Positions 44,627-56,737 are shown, counted from the first letter of the stretch. The stretch: DNA of 64,000 bases from Ceratothoa steindachneri (GCA_963969495.1 OZ018324.1:156472172-156536171), one strand, 5' to 3'. Notes: generated from the letters alone by a model not told the origin. Numbers and translations are program-made.

Positions 44627-45500
44627 CTAATGCTTAATGTGGTTTCTTTGTCTTTTCCCCTGTCTGGTGGCTTTGTTGGGTCCCTGCACATCGATGGTGT
44701 CAACTAGGTTCTGTCCCTGTCTCCAGGCACCAGGCACCACATCCCCATTCTCGTTGTTTTTGTCCACAAGTTGGCTCTGGAGTTCAGGGAACCGGATTCG
44801 CATCAGGTTGTGAAGGAACAGGCAGGCTTTTACTAGTAAGTGGAGTCTCTCTGAGTGGTGTTGTATGGTGGTGAGCAGGACCTGGAAGCGGTTGGCAAGG
44901 ATGCCGAGTGCATTTTCCACGACCCGCCTAGCACGTGACAGTCGGTAGTTGAAGATCCGTTCGTCATGATCCATCCCCCTTCTGCTGTATGGCTTCATGA
45001 GGTGTGTCCTCAGCCCAAATGCATCCTCTCCAACGATGAAATATGGCACATCTTCATTGTCGTTGGGAAGAGTCTTTGGTTCCGGGAAGCCGATTACGCC
45101 ATCTCCGATGCATTCTTCAGCTCCCTGTTGTTGTTGTAGATCTGTTCATTCGGAACAGGAGCCCACGCCGCTTACATCCACCCATAGGAATTTGTAATCT
45201 GCGTCCACCATGGCAAAGAGAAGGATGATGAAGAAGTCTTTGTAATTGTATTACTGTGTACCATTCTGGGGAGAGGGGGGGCTTTGCAAGCAATGCGCTT
45301 CCCATCGATGGACCCGCAGGTGTGAGGGAAGTTCCCCTTCTGATAATATTGGTGGGCCACTTGTCACCATTCGCCATTCATTGGGGGTGGAGGGAAAGAC
45401 CATGAATTCATTGAGGTACTCATCAATGATTGCCTGGCACACTTCACGGACCACAAAAGAGAAGGTTTTGTGAGGAACACTCCAGAAAAACTATCTTACT
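44627..45500 (-). pseudogene. PIF/Harbinger transposase (HARBI1-type nuclease), broken
   Basis: The minus strand reads FWSVPHKTFSFVVREVCQAI, IDEYLNEFMVFPSTPNEW, then CGSIDGKRIACKAPPLP (about 45310) in another frame. After breaks comes an open frame from 45049: MPYFIVGEDAFGLRTHLMKP, RIFNYRLSRARRVVENALGI and LANRFQVLL. These match the HARBI1 blocks, with the Asp of GDxAF and the Glu of RVVENxFG as catalytic acids. A segment carrying the first Asp (AMVDADY-like) is split over frames near 45200. The C-terminus is basic. It is convergent with the MADF-like gene at 36.9-38.3 kb and probably belonged to the same element before LINEs inserted between them. Confidence 0.85.
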
Positions 45501-45554
45501 TGTTCTTCTTTCCCGCGTCTTTTTGTTCCTTTGGTTTGCAGAAACTCCATATTT

Positions 45555-46225
45555 AGGCAATTACAGGATACACCTCATCCAAGTATTAAAGTATCGCTCT
45601 CTCTAATCAAAGCTAGATACTTCTGGCCGAATATGGATAAAGATATAGATGCGTGGTCACGAGAATACCTTTAATGTCAGTCAGCTAAGGTTCAACGTCA
45701 CAGGAGGCCTCCAATTCTGCCTATTTCTATTCCCTCGTCTATACTTGAAGTTGCCTATTTGGATATTGCAGGGCCGCTTTATTTATGTACCCTCTCTGGA
45801 GAGTCATACCCATCATATCATCGATATGTGTTATCATGTATTGATGGAGTGACAAGATGGATCGAAGCCATACCGATTACAAACATAATTGCTGTAAAGG
45901 TTGCTTTGGCCTTTTTGGATGCTTGGATTTCCAGGTTTGGTTAAACTCTTTACGTAGTTACTGATAGAGCCGCACACTTTGACGGCATCTTATTTTTTTT
46001 CCTGACGATGTTAATCGTTAATTAGAACAAAGGGAATCAATTGCGAATTTCATTAGACAAATGCAAATTTATGAAAAAATAAATTTCTTGGGTCAACACC
46101 TATTGCTGTAGGACTATGCCCTCTAGCACACTCTTCATTGGTAGGTTTCCATTAGCTTCGTTTCGTACCACGTCCTACCGACCAATGGGAAAGGGAATTA
46201 TTAAAAGAATTCATCGTTCCGTGAA
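45555..46225 (+). pseudogene. Gypsy integrase relic
   Basis: Plus-strand frames give HPSIKVSLSLIKARYFWPNM, DKDIDAWSREYL, a stop, and CQSAKVQRH (end of the H2C2 zinc domain). Then come LDIAGPLY (first catalytic Asp) and VLSCIDGVTRWIEAIPITNI, then ALAFLDAWISRFG, a stop, and VVTDRAAHF (second Asp). Near 46150-46215 RTTSYRP..GKGIIKRIHRSV matches RTTSYHPQSNGMVERFHR with the catalytic Glu changed to Lys. The intervening part is lost. No LTR is adjacent. It is a separate relic from the gag-protease piece at 18 kb. Confidence 0.85.
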
Positions 46226-46299
46226 AAATTGCATAATTACCCATCGGAAGAATTAAAGTTTGAAATTTCCTTTATGAGAGCTGATTCTATTAGACACCT

Positions 46300-47330
46300 A
46301 ACGTTGCCTTTACTATGTAATAAAATTGTAAATTTAGTTTGTTTGTGCGTTACATACTATGCGTTTAAAGCTGACGATTGCTTTTACAGACAGAAATATG
46401 GACTAAATATGGATAATCCCCTTTAAACGATCCTATGTAATATCTTCATGGAAAACTTTGAGAAACACCTCCTCTCCCTATCTTACCTAATCCCATAATA
46501 TGGTTCCTCTATGTTGATGATTTCTTCTTTAAACAAATAATAAAATTTCCCCCCACCATTACATTTAAATTTTAATAGGAATTAAACAACTCACTGCCAT
46601 TTCTTGATGGCATAATATCTAAAGTAAACACTAAAGCATATTGTTCTGTTTACCGGCAACCAACCAACTCTAAAGCCTTTATTCATCATTTCTCTTGCCA
46701 GGACGAATCTGTTAAAAGGTCCGTAGTTTCTATCCTTTTCCTGACAGCATATCGCATATATGATCCTGGTTTCCTCCAGGGTGAAGTTAACACGATCATC
46801 CAAACATTCATGGTTCATAGAAAATTGTCATTATGTAGCCAGAACCAACTTTTATTCACCAGCTAATTAATTCTAAGAAAAAAAGCGTGTAATATTAATT
46901 AAATTATATTTCCATATTCGTCCCAATTAACTAATTTTAAAAGGCTTTCGGGGTCCAACAACATTAATGTTGCATTTCAATACGAAAACACGATAGGAAA
47001 TAGTCTGTCTAAAAATAGATCCACCGATAAAGAACAGACGTTTATTATATCCAATGCAAAATTTGCAATCAAATATACATTGGCGAAAGCAGCAGATTCT
47101 CCAAGAGAATGAAGGAACACAAAGGCGACATGCGCCGTGGACGCCTATCTTCTAGCCTGTTCCTACATATATCAAATGAAGACCATTGAGTTGACATTGA
47201 TAATGCAAAAATAATTTATAATTCCTGCAACTATATACATAGGCGTCTAATAGAATAAGCTCTCATAGAGGACATTCCAAACTTTAATTGTTCCGATGGG
47301 CAATTCCAAACTAATTAATCCTTTAATAAG
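46300..47330 (+). pseudogene. Penelope-like RT C-terminus and GIY-YIG endonuclease (type 2)
   Basis: LVCLCVTYYAFKADDCFYRQ, then YGLNMDNPL, corresponds to the Penelope Y.Q..G..MG.PL block. NIFMENFEKHLL and LYVDDFF (YVDD box, about 46510) follow in shifted frames. Then come NNSLPFLDGI and VYRQPTNSKAFIHHFSCQDE with SVKRS, typical of the RT thumb. At 47040-47140 YIQCKICNQIYIGESSRFSK and RMKEHKGDMRRG is the GIY-YIG domain. This signature (IYIGESSRFSKR) differs from the YIGMTTTTLSRR type at 29.7 kb, so two Penelope lineages are present. A Penelope-type terminal hairpin follows at 47397 and then (TA)n. Confidence 0.88.
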
Positions 47331-47396
47331 TGAATTCTGACTTTTAAATTTGTGTGTTATTACGTTAAGCATCTTTCTGTATTCATTAGTTTACCA

Positions 47397-47430
47397 CTGA
47401 TTGAAGATGACGGATGTCTCCGTCGAAACC
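47397..47430 (+). other. Penelope terminal hairpin, hammerhead-like
   Basis: CTGATTGAAGA is followed by GACGGA-TGTC-TCCGTC (6-bp perfect stem) and GAAAC, directly after the Penelope coding relic. The layout (UUGAAGA, stem II, GAAA) resembles a hammerhead ribozyme core, which is known from Penelope-like termini. The C3 position and stems I and III are not established here. Confidence 0.5.
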
Positions 47431-47495
47431 TGCTTTCGTAATAAATCGGTCCAAAATACTGCGGGTTTTTTTCTGCATTTACATGTACGTTACTT

Positions 47496-47635
<140 letters not shown>

Positions 47636-48700
47636 GTCAGGTTGTTAGCTGAAGAATCATAAGAATAACATTAGTGTTTTCTTCATGAAAATAAACAGAA
47701 ATGGATCAGGTTCGACTAATATCTGTGAATTTAAAAGATAATTTTGATTTTATATTAAACCTGATCTAATCTAATTAAGATATTATTAAAATGTATTTAT
47801 TTTTGCTTTCTTTTTATGATGATGTTAACAATGTTAGATGATTATTTATTGATTGTATATGAACAACTTTATATGTTCAGATTTATCGCAGAGTAAGCGA
47901 GTGTCTCCCATATATGGCGTGTGAAATTGTCTAAAGATTATTATTATCATTATTCAAGAAAAGAAGCAAGAGGGAATTATCTAAATGCAATTTCCACATC
48001 ATCGCTCTGTCAAAATAAACTACGAAGAATTGAAGTACTGAAGTAATTATTATCCTACATTGCTTGCTCCACTCGGTCGTCTTCCGAGCAAAACCAAATT
48101 GAAGCAAGAAGCAACCTGTTAGTCATCGAAATCAAATTGGAGTCAGATCAATCTCCTGGTAACATCATCTTAACTGATGCCTCCTCATCACAGTGGAAAA
48201 ATCACTTTGACTTTACCTTGAAGAAAGCAGTCAATTGGTTACAAACATTTTATATACTGTATCGGATATCCTAATTTGGGTACCTTTCTCACAAATTGGA
48301 TGCCCGCAATTTTACTAATAATGCTTTCTAAGTAAATGGCGCACATTTACACTGCCTCCCCATAGAATGAAGGATTCCTTCAAAGCAAGGCGATAAAGTC
48401 CAGCTAACTAGTATTAAATAAGGGCGTAGATTTCCTCTGCTAAAATAGAATTGGATGGTGGGGAGGCGCTACAAAATTGATTTACAATGGACCAAATCAG
48501 AATTACTAGGCTGATACAACCGAGTCTCGTGTTTGAGAAATAAATCAGTGACTTTAAAATGATTACAGACTCAGCATGACTCTCATAACGGCATTTAAAC
48601 GCGGTGAAGTTATGCAAGGCAGGATGACGCATCGGTGTAGACAATTAAGGGGGGGCCTGGGGTTATTTCAACAGGTTTGACGGAAAGGTTTACTGCAGCG
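47636..48700. other. Spacer, no gene recognised
   Basis: GNIILTDASSSQW near 48160 faintly recalls an RNase H start, but nothing supports it. Confidence 0.35.
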
Positions 48701-49250
48701 ATGGAGAGGACAGGAGATGGTGAGTACTTGGTATTATTATAACGAGGATTTGTTTTAATTGCAGGTCCGTATCAAATTCGTATCCAGAGAGGAGGTATGC
48801 GATGAAGGAGAAGACAGTAATCGTAGCATTGTAGGGACATTTTAGTGAAGCGGGAGTCGGTTCGTCAAATGAGATCTGGGTATCACGACCGATCTTTAAA
48901 GTCATTGGGAGTGAGTATGAGAAATTCGAGAATTTACACGAGGGTTCATGGCGCAGGATTATCGAATTTATCAAACAACTTCCATTTATTTGCAAAAGGA
49001 ATGATTTTGTGTGGACAAATTGCTAATGGAGACTTACTTGCAAATTTACAAGGTTGTATGTCTGATTGGGCAAAGTCGTGAACGATTGGGAGACTCGAGC
49101 CGCACGAAAAGAAACGCAGAGCTTCTGATAGGTGTAATCGGTGGGTATGTTTTGCCGTAAAGTAATAAGTAGGAAAATTATGAAGCATGTTGATGTAGGT
49201 GAATGTATCGAAGAAGATGATCAGGAGGTGGTACGTGTAAGGATTCGATC
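48701..49250 (+). other. Coding-like stretch with an intron-like interval, unassigned
   Basis: GATG|GTGAGT at 48718-48725 and TTTTAATTGCAG at 48754-48765 look like a small intron. After it, frames such as NEIWVSRPIFKVIGSEYEKF, then LHEGSWRRIIEFIKQLPFIC (about 48870-49010), are non-repetitive and coding-like, but stops interrupt them. No family recognised. Confidence 0.25.
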
Positions 49251-50179
49251 GGTGCAGTGTCCATGTTTTGATAATTCAAGTCTTATATCGTTCTTGGGAA
49301 CTTGGTATTAGTGGCTTTAAAACGTATAACCAGTGCATTGAGGGATAAATAATTCCTCAACAGAGGCGCGCATATTCACACAAATGCCAGTGTAACCTCG
49401 TAAGAACGTTCCTTCTTCCAGGATCTCGACGACTAATCCGGTAGATGTACTAACATAGGCAGAGGGCTAAGACGATATTAAAGGAAATGCATTAGAAAAA
49501 GGACTACCAAATTAAGTACATTCATTTTCACTGTCGAAGAGAGTAGTTTCGCGTCGGTAACTGGTGGGAACACTGGGAATCAAGCCCCTCTTCCCAAGGG
49601 TTGGCACTATTTATATGAAAGAAGGGAAAGGCCAGAAGTAAACATGTTTATACACACCAAAAAACAAAAACAATCGCGACGATATTTAAGGTAGGAGGTT
49701 TTTGTAATCCAACTGAGGAAAGGATTTCGTGTAATCCAAACCAGGGAAGAGAGTTTATGTAATCCATCCGAGAAGGGGGACTTTTAAATGAAATAGTCAA
49801 ACCGAAATAAAAAGTAGTTGATAAAGCCAAACAACAAAAACTATATTTTGAATGTTATATATAAGATAATTCATTTATTCAATGGAGAGTATAGATACAT
49901 GCAGTAAATATTAATGTAGGAGACAAATTTTCTCTAAATGAATTGAATCAAACCCTACGAAGGCAGAAAATATAAAATAAAAACAAGCAATGATGAGAGT
50001 TGTCAGAGGCTTCGAAATACCCATACACATAAATGTTTTCTAATAAAGGTGGAAAATATCATAGAATGTAAAAGAGTAAAAGTGCTTCGAAGTGAACGAA
50101 CATTTCGGACTAAGATAAAAATTAAATAAAATCAATTATTAATAAAGTATGTTTGACTAAAATTTAAGAAAAACAAACG
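49251..50179. other. AT-rich spacer, no gene recognised
   Basis: Contains an imperfect tandem of GTAATCCAA.C.GAGGAA-like units at about 49700-49780. Otherwise unremarkable. Confidence 0.35.
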
Positions 50180-51190
50180 AGCTTGGTGAAGGAACGCGTC
50201 AAGGTAGCGAAAATGCTGAATCAAGAAAAAATGTTACGGGCGGCTAGCAACAAACTTTCACTCTTTGGAGTCGTAGGGCAGATGAAATGAAACGACATGA
50301 CTGTAAATGTTCTGAATGTGATTAAGTGCTTATATCTAACCAATAAAGTACATATGATTTTGAAAAAGGTGGGAAATGAATGGATGCTAAATGATATGGC
50401 AGAGGTGCAGGGATACACCATCTCTCCACAGCTTTTTAGTCTATTCAATGATGCACTATTATAAAGATTGAAGCGTATCAGAGGAAGAATGCAGATAGGT
50501 AATAGAAATATCAACTGTCTAGGATTGCAGATGATATCATGATAATGAGTGAAACTGGAGAAGATTTGCATAAAATACTAAATGTCTAGCAGATTATAAC
50601 AATTGATTGAAGATGAATTTACTCGTAGCAAGTGATTATATCAATGGTGGATTGGTCCTAGGAAATAAGCCATAAGCATTCGCAACATATTAAATTTATT
50701 TCACAAGCATAAATGAAGGGAGGAGTTTGAGATGCCAAGAATGCTTAGAATGTTAAGAGGGGATATGACAAAACAGGCAAGTAGATTTAGAATTGTAAAT
50801 GAGTTGTGGAAGGGAGTGAGGATTCCAGGCAGTCTATATAGATATGAGTTACACAAGGTGAGCTAAGGCGGATTGGATAGCAACGAGAAAATTCTAAAAT
50901 AAAGTGGCTTGAATGTGTTTGCATGCGAATGGGTTTATATGTAAAGGTGGAAGGATTGAGAGGAGAGGTAGGATGGAGCAGATACCAGGGGAGTACTTCG
51001 AAGATGAAAATGCACTACTTAATGTATTTATACTTGGAAAGCCTGAAATGAGAATAAGTATGAACTTTGGGACATAGTCAGGAACCAGGCAACGGATAAT
51101 GCAATAGATGCAAGAATAAAGCGATTGGCGCATAGAGAAGGGATGGGGGGTGGATTAGGGAAATATTAGTCATATGTATAAGAGTGCGTA
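50180..51190 (+). pseudogene. LINE reverse transcriptase relic (unassigned clade)
   Basis: Frames give VQGYTISPQLFSLFNDALL (the QG..LSP.LF block), then LKRIRGRMQIGNRNINCLG, and after a shift ADDIMIMSETGEDLHKIL (catalytic ADD). At 50740-50850 MTKQASRFRIVNELWKGVRI with PGSLYRYEL is the post-thumb block. At 50930-51130 VKVEGLRGEVGWSRYQGS and later RNQATDNAIDARIKRLAHRE with GMGGG match a C-terminus I associate with a crustacean LINE group, from memory. Upstream fingers and any endonuclease are absent. Confidence 0.75.
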
Positions 51191-52036
51191 TTGTAACTAG
51201 AACAGACAAATATTTGAAAATAAATACTTAAAAGGGGTAAGTGTGTAAGAAACGAACTGACAAACGAAACAAAGGAAAAGGAAAGATAATATTATACTAT
51301 TTGCTCGGGGGGGGGGGGAATTAACAGTAACTGTATTCATGGAAATAATACAAAAAACCCGAATAGAATAGCGATTTGTTTTGGAAACAACGAATAATCA
51401 CGGATAATGGCAGTAAAATAAGACAGGCATAGTGATTTAATCGGTAGAAAACGTAAATTGGGCTCATAACACGTAAGAACAACAAAGAGACAAATGAATG
51501 AATCCGTTCTCACGCGGCGACTTTTATAAAGTAGAAAAACGATAAGCTTCAAAGTGCAAGATATGGTCAAATCATGTATTTAGATCGAGCGAAACTTGTA
51601 GTTCTGTCCAGATAAAAAGAATATAAACAAAATAAAGACTGTGAAACTGATAATATAGCAATTAAAAGAAAATATATTGCTCAAAGTAACAAGACACTGA
51701 GGCGAGGAAAAGGCAAAACAAAAGAGTAAACGAATAACACCTAAAGAAGGTAGAAAAATAATACCTGGGGAATATTTTTTAAAGTAAGGAAATAGAATAA
51801 AATTAAGAACAATACAGATAATGGAGAATAATTTCATCACATATGAGAAATTACTTAACCTTGCCAAAACTATGAGAAGTAGAGCAGATAGAAAAGTACA
51901 CAGTCAATAACATCTATTTTTTTTCAGGAAAACAATTACTTTCATACAGATGAACACTTCCTGCATGTACAAGAACAATGGCATAGAAAATTCATTAACA
52001 CGGGTATGACTAAAGAATGTACGAATGAGGGTTAAT
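51191..52036. other. AT-rich spacer with poly-G run
   Basis: A G tract at about 51309-51318. No gene recognised. Confidence 0.35.
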
Positions 52037-52285
52037 TCTACATCTAGGCGCGGATCCGAGGGCAGGGAGGGGGGGCTCAAATTTGTTCTTTCATTAGCCC
52101 ATAGTAAAAAGCGAAATGACTTCATTTACCGCCTTACAATAAAAATTTCGAGGGGGGTGGGTCTGTGTATTGAGGAACAAAATTAGAGGAACAAAAATTG
52201 GAGCAATATTTGATGCATCCTTCGAGACAACTTATGCGTTTGGCATATTTAAGTCTACGAGCTAAATTATTTCACCTTCTAAAAT

Positions 52286-52877
52286 TTGCCTAGCTTTCTG
52301 ATTCACCTTGTCGTCCCTGAGTCGGTTCTAGTTCACACCGTGAAACCGAGCCGAACCCTGCAGTCTCCTATGGTCGATCTCATCTCAGCATATGCTACGA
52401 CTGGTGAAGTGGAGACGTATCTCAACAAGATCCGTGAAGTTGCACTGATCAGCTTCCACGACGTCTTCGAGAAGACAGAGGAGCTCCTCTAGGAGGTCGG
52501 ATCATCGCATTCCTGTGCCTGAGTTTGTAGGCGGCAAATGCAGCGAGCGAAAGTACCCTTCCAGGCAGCCTAGGAATATTACTGCCGATCTGTCCATCTC
52601 TCGTTAACATCAAACATCTTCTCAGCGGCCCCACGCAAATTTTACTGCTTTACTGGAGGCGAAAAAAGTCTACGAGGCTCATTATCTCAGTCTCGAAGGA
52701 GAAGGCCAAAGGTTCATTTTCGGGCCTGAAGCGACTGAAAATGTACTTAAAGAGTACCATGAGTTAAGAACGTCTAAACGGCCTGGCGCTGATCGGTGTT
52801 CACAACGAAATTGGTGTTAGAATAGACAGCGTCATCAATGTATTTGCCCAAAAGGACAGGAGGTTGATGTTCGTGTG
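52286..52877 (+). pseudogene. hAT transposase C-terminal relic
   Basis: The frame LQSPMVDLISAYATTGEVET, then REVALISFHDVFEKTEELL, a stop, and QRAKVPFQAA.EYYCRSVHL, matches the region of hAT transposases just before the dimerisation domain (RQ.QR.NV....PEEYY..S.FIP). At 52720-52875 a frame reads SFSGLKRLKMYLKSTMS, a stop, and ERLNGLALIGVHNEIGV with INVFAQKDRRLMF. That is the hAT C-terminal dimerisation motif (ERSFS.LKRIKTYLRSTM..ERLNGLALL). The BED finger and catalytic core are missing. It is a different lineage from the 21-23 kb hAT gene. Confidence 0.8.
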
Positions 52878-53554
52878 AAATACCGTCACCAATGTTGTAT
52901 TATTAATGCGTGTTAAATGCTGTTATTAACCATTTTAGACCCGTTTATATTTATATTTATTTTTAAAGCCCACTTGTATTCTACTATTCAGTGTTATATA
53001 AGAATATAGAATATATATAAAACAGTTTTTTAAACCTTTGCGATCGAATACAGGGAAATCTCAAAAATAAATATTAAATTCAGTATTATAGTGTTCTGAT
53101 GTGTGGAAAATATCGGATATGAGAGAGTTTGTGCTAGCTCCTGTGTGAAATAGTTATTTATTATCAATATACGAGCGAATCGTATAAGCGAATCGACTTC
53201 ATTTAGTCTCCCATAAAAATGTCGGGGGCAGGGGACTGTGTACACCAAATTTCAGTGTTAGGCAAAAAACAGATCTCCTGTGCATTTTATCATGAAATTG
53301 AGCGTGTTGAATTCGAATTTAATAACAAAAATTTCCCATCACGTAACATTTTCTTATAAATTGCTGTTTTAATAATTATGCAATTGATACCGATTTCCAC
53401 GATACCATAAATGTATTTCACTCCCAAAGTCAGATTAAATGTCTCCATTGTAATTAATTTATGAATATAAAATTAATTAGCATATTTGTTAACATTATAT
53501 AATGTATTAACCTACACTTTAGTATTTACTTCTTCGTTTGTAAGACATCTTAAG
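52878..53554. other. AT-rich spacer inside the hAT-like element
   Basis: Contains the second copy (53188-53245) of the 60-bp direct repeat. No gene recognised. Confidence 0.4.
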
Positions 53555-54592
53555 TGTGCCACACTTCAGGTTCCAGCAGAAGTCAGCCAGCATAGTAGGG
53601 CTCCATTTTCCCTTATACCTGTTTTCCATTGACACTATATTTGATGTAACCTCTCTCCATGTTCATCACTCACATCTCTTGCATTCTCTGGGATGAAAGA
53701 CAGATAATAATGAAGAAAGTGTATCTTCAGTAACATATTGCATCCGAGATCTTGGTAGCACTTGAGTAGGTTGTAAAATATACGCTCTCGCTGTGCAACT
53801 TTGTGCTATCCCAGAAGTCCTTTGCATACATCTTTGAATACATGCCAGGCCGCTAATTCAGTTTCATCCATTGTCGCCTCGAAGTCCCCAACAGCTATAA
53901 GTTGACGAATCAGAGGGACTACGAATATACCTTATTTAATCTTGGTATCACTTATTTCAGGGAAGATCGCTTTGAGGTACTAGAAACATGGCTTGTTACG
54001 TTGCAATGCTCTGGTAAATTGCTTCATTAGGCCTATTTTTATATGCAGTGGTGGCAAAACGATTTTCTCCTTCTTAATTAGTAGCTCATGAATTACAATA
54101 TGGCATCCAGGCGTCATAGCTTTCCGAGGTGACAATTCTGAACGTGCATAATGTTCTGATCTAGCCCTACTATCCCACTTGCAAAGGAAGCACATATACT
54201 TGGTATATCCAATTTGTAGCCAATTCAGTAGGGAAACTGCTTTAAAGTCCGTACAAATTAGCCACTGATGCTTCTTGTAACTTATGTGATCTAGAATAAA
54301 AGCAAAGTTCTCATATGTCTCTTAATTAAAATGACTGAGTGAGCAAACTGAACTGAAGTCATGGTGTTCCAAATATGCAACAGAACCGCTTTTATGCTGT
54401 AGAAGGATGCATCTATGAATAACCTCCACTTATTTGGTTCATAGGTCAGCTCAAGGGCATTGAATAGCCCTCTAATATCATCACGATAAGTCAAGTTGTT
54501 TTAAAAAGTGAAGAAGTGCTGTAGATCTGCAGAACGCTTCCTAAATACTGTAATTCGAGCATGTTCATCCAACAGGTTGCATTCTCTAGGCA
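53555..54592 (-). pseudogene. Conserved protein of unknown function, decayed but longer copy (copy B)
   Basis: From the ATG at 54592: MPRECNLLDEHARITVFRKR, a stop near 54503, MTYRDDIRGLFNALELTYEP and NKWRLFIDASFYSIKAVLLH. Then IGYTKYMCFLCKWDSRARSE, PLHIKIGLMKQFTRALQRNK, GIFVVPLIRQLIAVGDFE, ELAAWHVFKDV, NMLLKIHFLHYYLSFIPENA, DVSDEHGERLHQI and a terminal YKRRSK. Copy A (30869-31380) matches from about the LKEKFG block onward. The CFLCKWDSR and DEHGERxHQ blocks are conserved-looking but no catalytic class is evident. Stops and shifts make it non-functional. It lies inside the hAT-like element, on the opposite strand to its transposase. Confidence 0.75.
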
Positions 54593-55036
54593 TTTTAACT
54601 CTGTCTCCTGTAAAGAAAAAACACTTTGGTAGGTGAAAAATAATATAAATAGAAAAAGCAATAAATATTAAATAAAAAAATAAAAGTAGGAAGCATTTAT
54701 AGTAAATTAGAAAATTATTAAGAGTTACCACGGATTTGGACCCATATAACTAAAAGATATTGCGTATACTTTCATAAATTCCATAGGTTAGGTTGACAAA
54801 TAAATACCTTAGAAACACCCCATTAAAATTATATCAAAATTCGTATAACTTTTAGAGTTGTCAGTTTCGGTCCAATCCTGTTTGCATTCAATCCCTACGG
54901 AACCATCAATGTATTTAACGAAGGTAAGATGGTAATTTAGGAGAAACTGGAGGGTCGCAGAAAGAGACGGATGTTATATTCGCGATTTACGCAAAAAAAT
55001 ACCCCTAGAAAAGGTTATTCGCATTTCCAGTTTTTT
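54593..55036. other. AT-rich spacer inside the hAT-like element
   Basis: No gene recognised. Confidence 0.35.
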
Positions 55037-55156
55037 TTTCATTGTTGTACAGTGTTATTAATGACAAAATACCTTTCTATAGACTAGTCAGAGAGAGGAA
55101 TTCAATATAGCCCCACCACCCAAAACTTTTATCCTAGATCCGCTACTGTCTACATG

Positions 55157-55549
55157 ATGTAGTGGCCTAAACCCTAACACTGCTTACACTATTCGTCTGA
55201 GCAGCTTCATCATGGCTGTCGGTCGGGGCATACCGTCTTAACACAAGACAGTTCTTCGGTCATCACCGAATCAGAGACAAAAAAAACTTTGAGATGGGCA
55301 CCGCTAAGCCTACCTTATCTAAATTTCATGGGGCAGTATTCATTTTGATATCTTCTTTAAGAGTAAAATCTTTGGATTAGCCCTATCTTGGTACCCCATC
55401 CTTAAAGTAAGGTTCGTTTTAGCAGTCAATTTCCGACTCCTCTCTTTCAAACTAAGGTTATTTGAAGCAGCCATTTCTTACCTATCCTCATTTAAACTAA
55501 AGTTTCTTGGAGAAACGCTCTAATGACTCTCCAATGTTAAACTAATAAA
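55157..55549. other. Degenerate edge of the satellite array
   Basis: Units of about 55-60 bp with CTTAAACTAA and TTGAAGCAGC-like words, clearly older relatives of the 43-bp satellite. Confidence 0.5.
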
Positions 55550-56737
55550 CCTTGAAGCAGCACTCTCTTGCTTCTCCTTTTTTAAACAAAAATTCCGAAG
55601 AGCAACCTGCGTCGGGTTCTCAACCTTAACTAAAACTCATTGAAGCAACCTGTATTGAGCTCTCGACCTTAACTAAAACTCATAAAAGAACCTGCAAGGG
55701 GTTCTCGACCATAACTAAAACTCATTGGAGCAACCTATATCGAGTTCTCAACCGTAACTAAAACTCATTGGAGAAACCTACTTTGGTTTCTCAACCTTAA
55801 GTAAACTCACTGGAGCAACCTGCATCGGGTTCTCTAACTTAACTAAAAATCATTGGAGCAACCTCCATCGGGTTCTCAACCTTAACTAGAACTCATTGGA
55901 GCAACCTGAATCGGGTTCTCGACCTTGACTAGAACTCATGGGAGAAACCTGTGTCAAGTTTTCAACCTTAACTAAAACTAATTTGAGACATCTGGTGAGT
56001 ATTGTCGACCTGAATTAAAACTCATTGGAGCAACCTGCATCAGGTTCTCGACCCTAACTAAAACTCATTGGACAAACCTGCATCGGGTTCTCAACCTTAA
56101 CTAAAACACATTGGAGCAACTTGCATCGGAATCTCGACCTTAACTAAAACTCATTATAGCAACCTGCATCGGGTTGTCAACCTTAACTAAAACTCATTGG
56201 AGAAACCTGCATCGGGTTCTCAAACTTTAGGAAAACTCATTTGACACATCTGCGTCGGGTTCTTGACCTTAACTAAAACTCATTGAAATATCCTGCATCG
56301 GGTTCTCAACCTTAACTAAAACTCATTGATGAAACCTGCATCGGGTTCTCAACCTTAACTAAAACTTATTTAAGACATCTACGTCGGGGTCTCGACCTTA
56401 ACTAGAACTCATTGAAGTAACCTTCATCGGGTTCTCGACCTTAACTAAAACTAATTGGAGAAACCTCCATCGTGTTTCAACCTTAACTAAAACTTATTGG
56501 AGAAACCTGCATCGGGTTCTCGACATTAATAAGAACTCAGTGGAGCAACCTGCATCGGGTTCTCGAAGTTAAATTAAACTCACTGGAGCAACCTGCACCG
56601 GGTTCTTGAACTTAACTAAAACTCATTGGAGAACCCTGCATCACGTTCTCGAAATTAACTAGAACTCATTGAAGCAATCCGCATCGGGTTCTCAAACTTA
56701 ACTAAAACTCATTGGACCATCCTGTATCAGTTCTCAA
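55550..56737. repeat. 43-bp satellite array, left part
   Basis: Head-to-tail units built from ACCTTAACTAAAACTCATTG, then GAGCAACCTGCATCGGGTTC and TCA, about 43 bp each, roughly 27 units. Divergence is moderate; GAGCAACC/GAGAAACC/GAGACATC variants recur. A 43-bp period is not a multiple of three and frames are closed, so it is not coding. The array is interrupted at 56737 by the LTR element and resumes at 61694. Confidence 0.95.

Larger units (their letters stand above)
52037..55156. mobile_element. hAT-like element, 3.1 kb, with 8-bp target duplication
   Basis: Element 52045-55148 lies between TCTACATC (52037-52044) and TCTACATG (55149-55156), a 7/8 match of the 8-bp length typical of hAT. 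The left end TAGGCGCGGATCC and the right end CAGTAGCGGATCT (minus strand) match at 9 of 13 positions and share GCGGATC. Inside are hAT transposase remains (plus strand) and a decayed conserved protein (minus strand). A 60-bp direct repeat (GCGAA..GACTTCATTTA...TAAAAAT.TCG.GGGG) occurs at 52111-52170 and 53188-53245. Ends and duplication are short and imperfect, so the boundaries need alignment to other copies. Confidence 0.6.
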
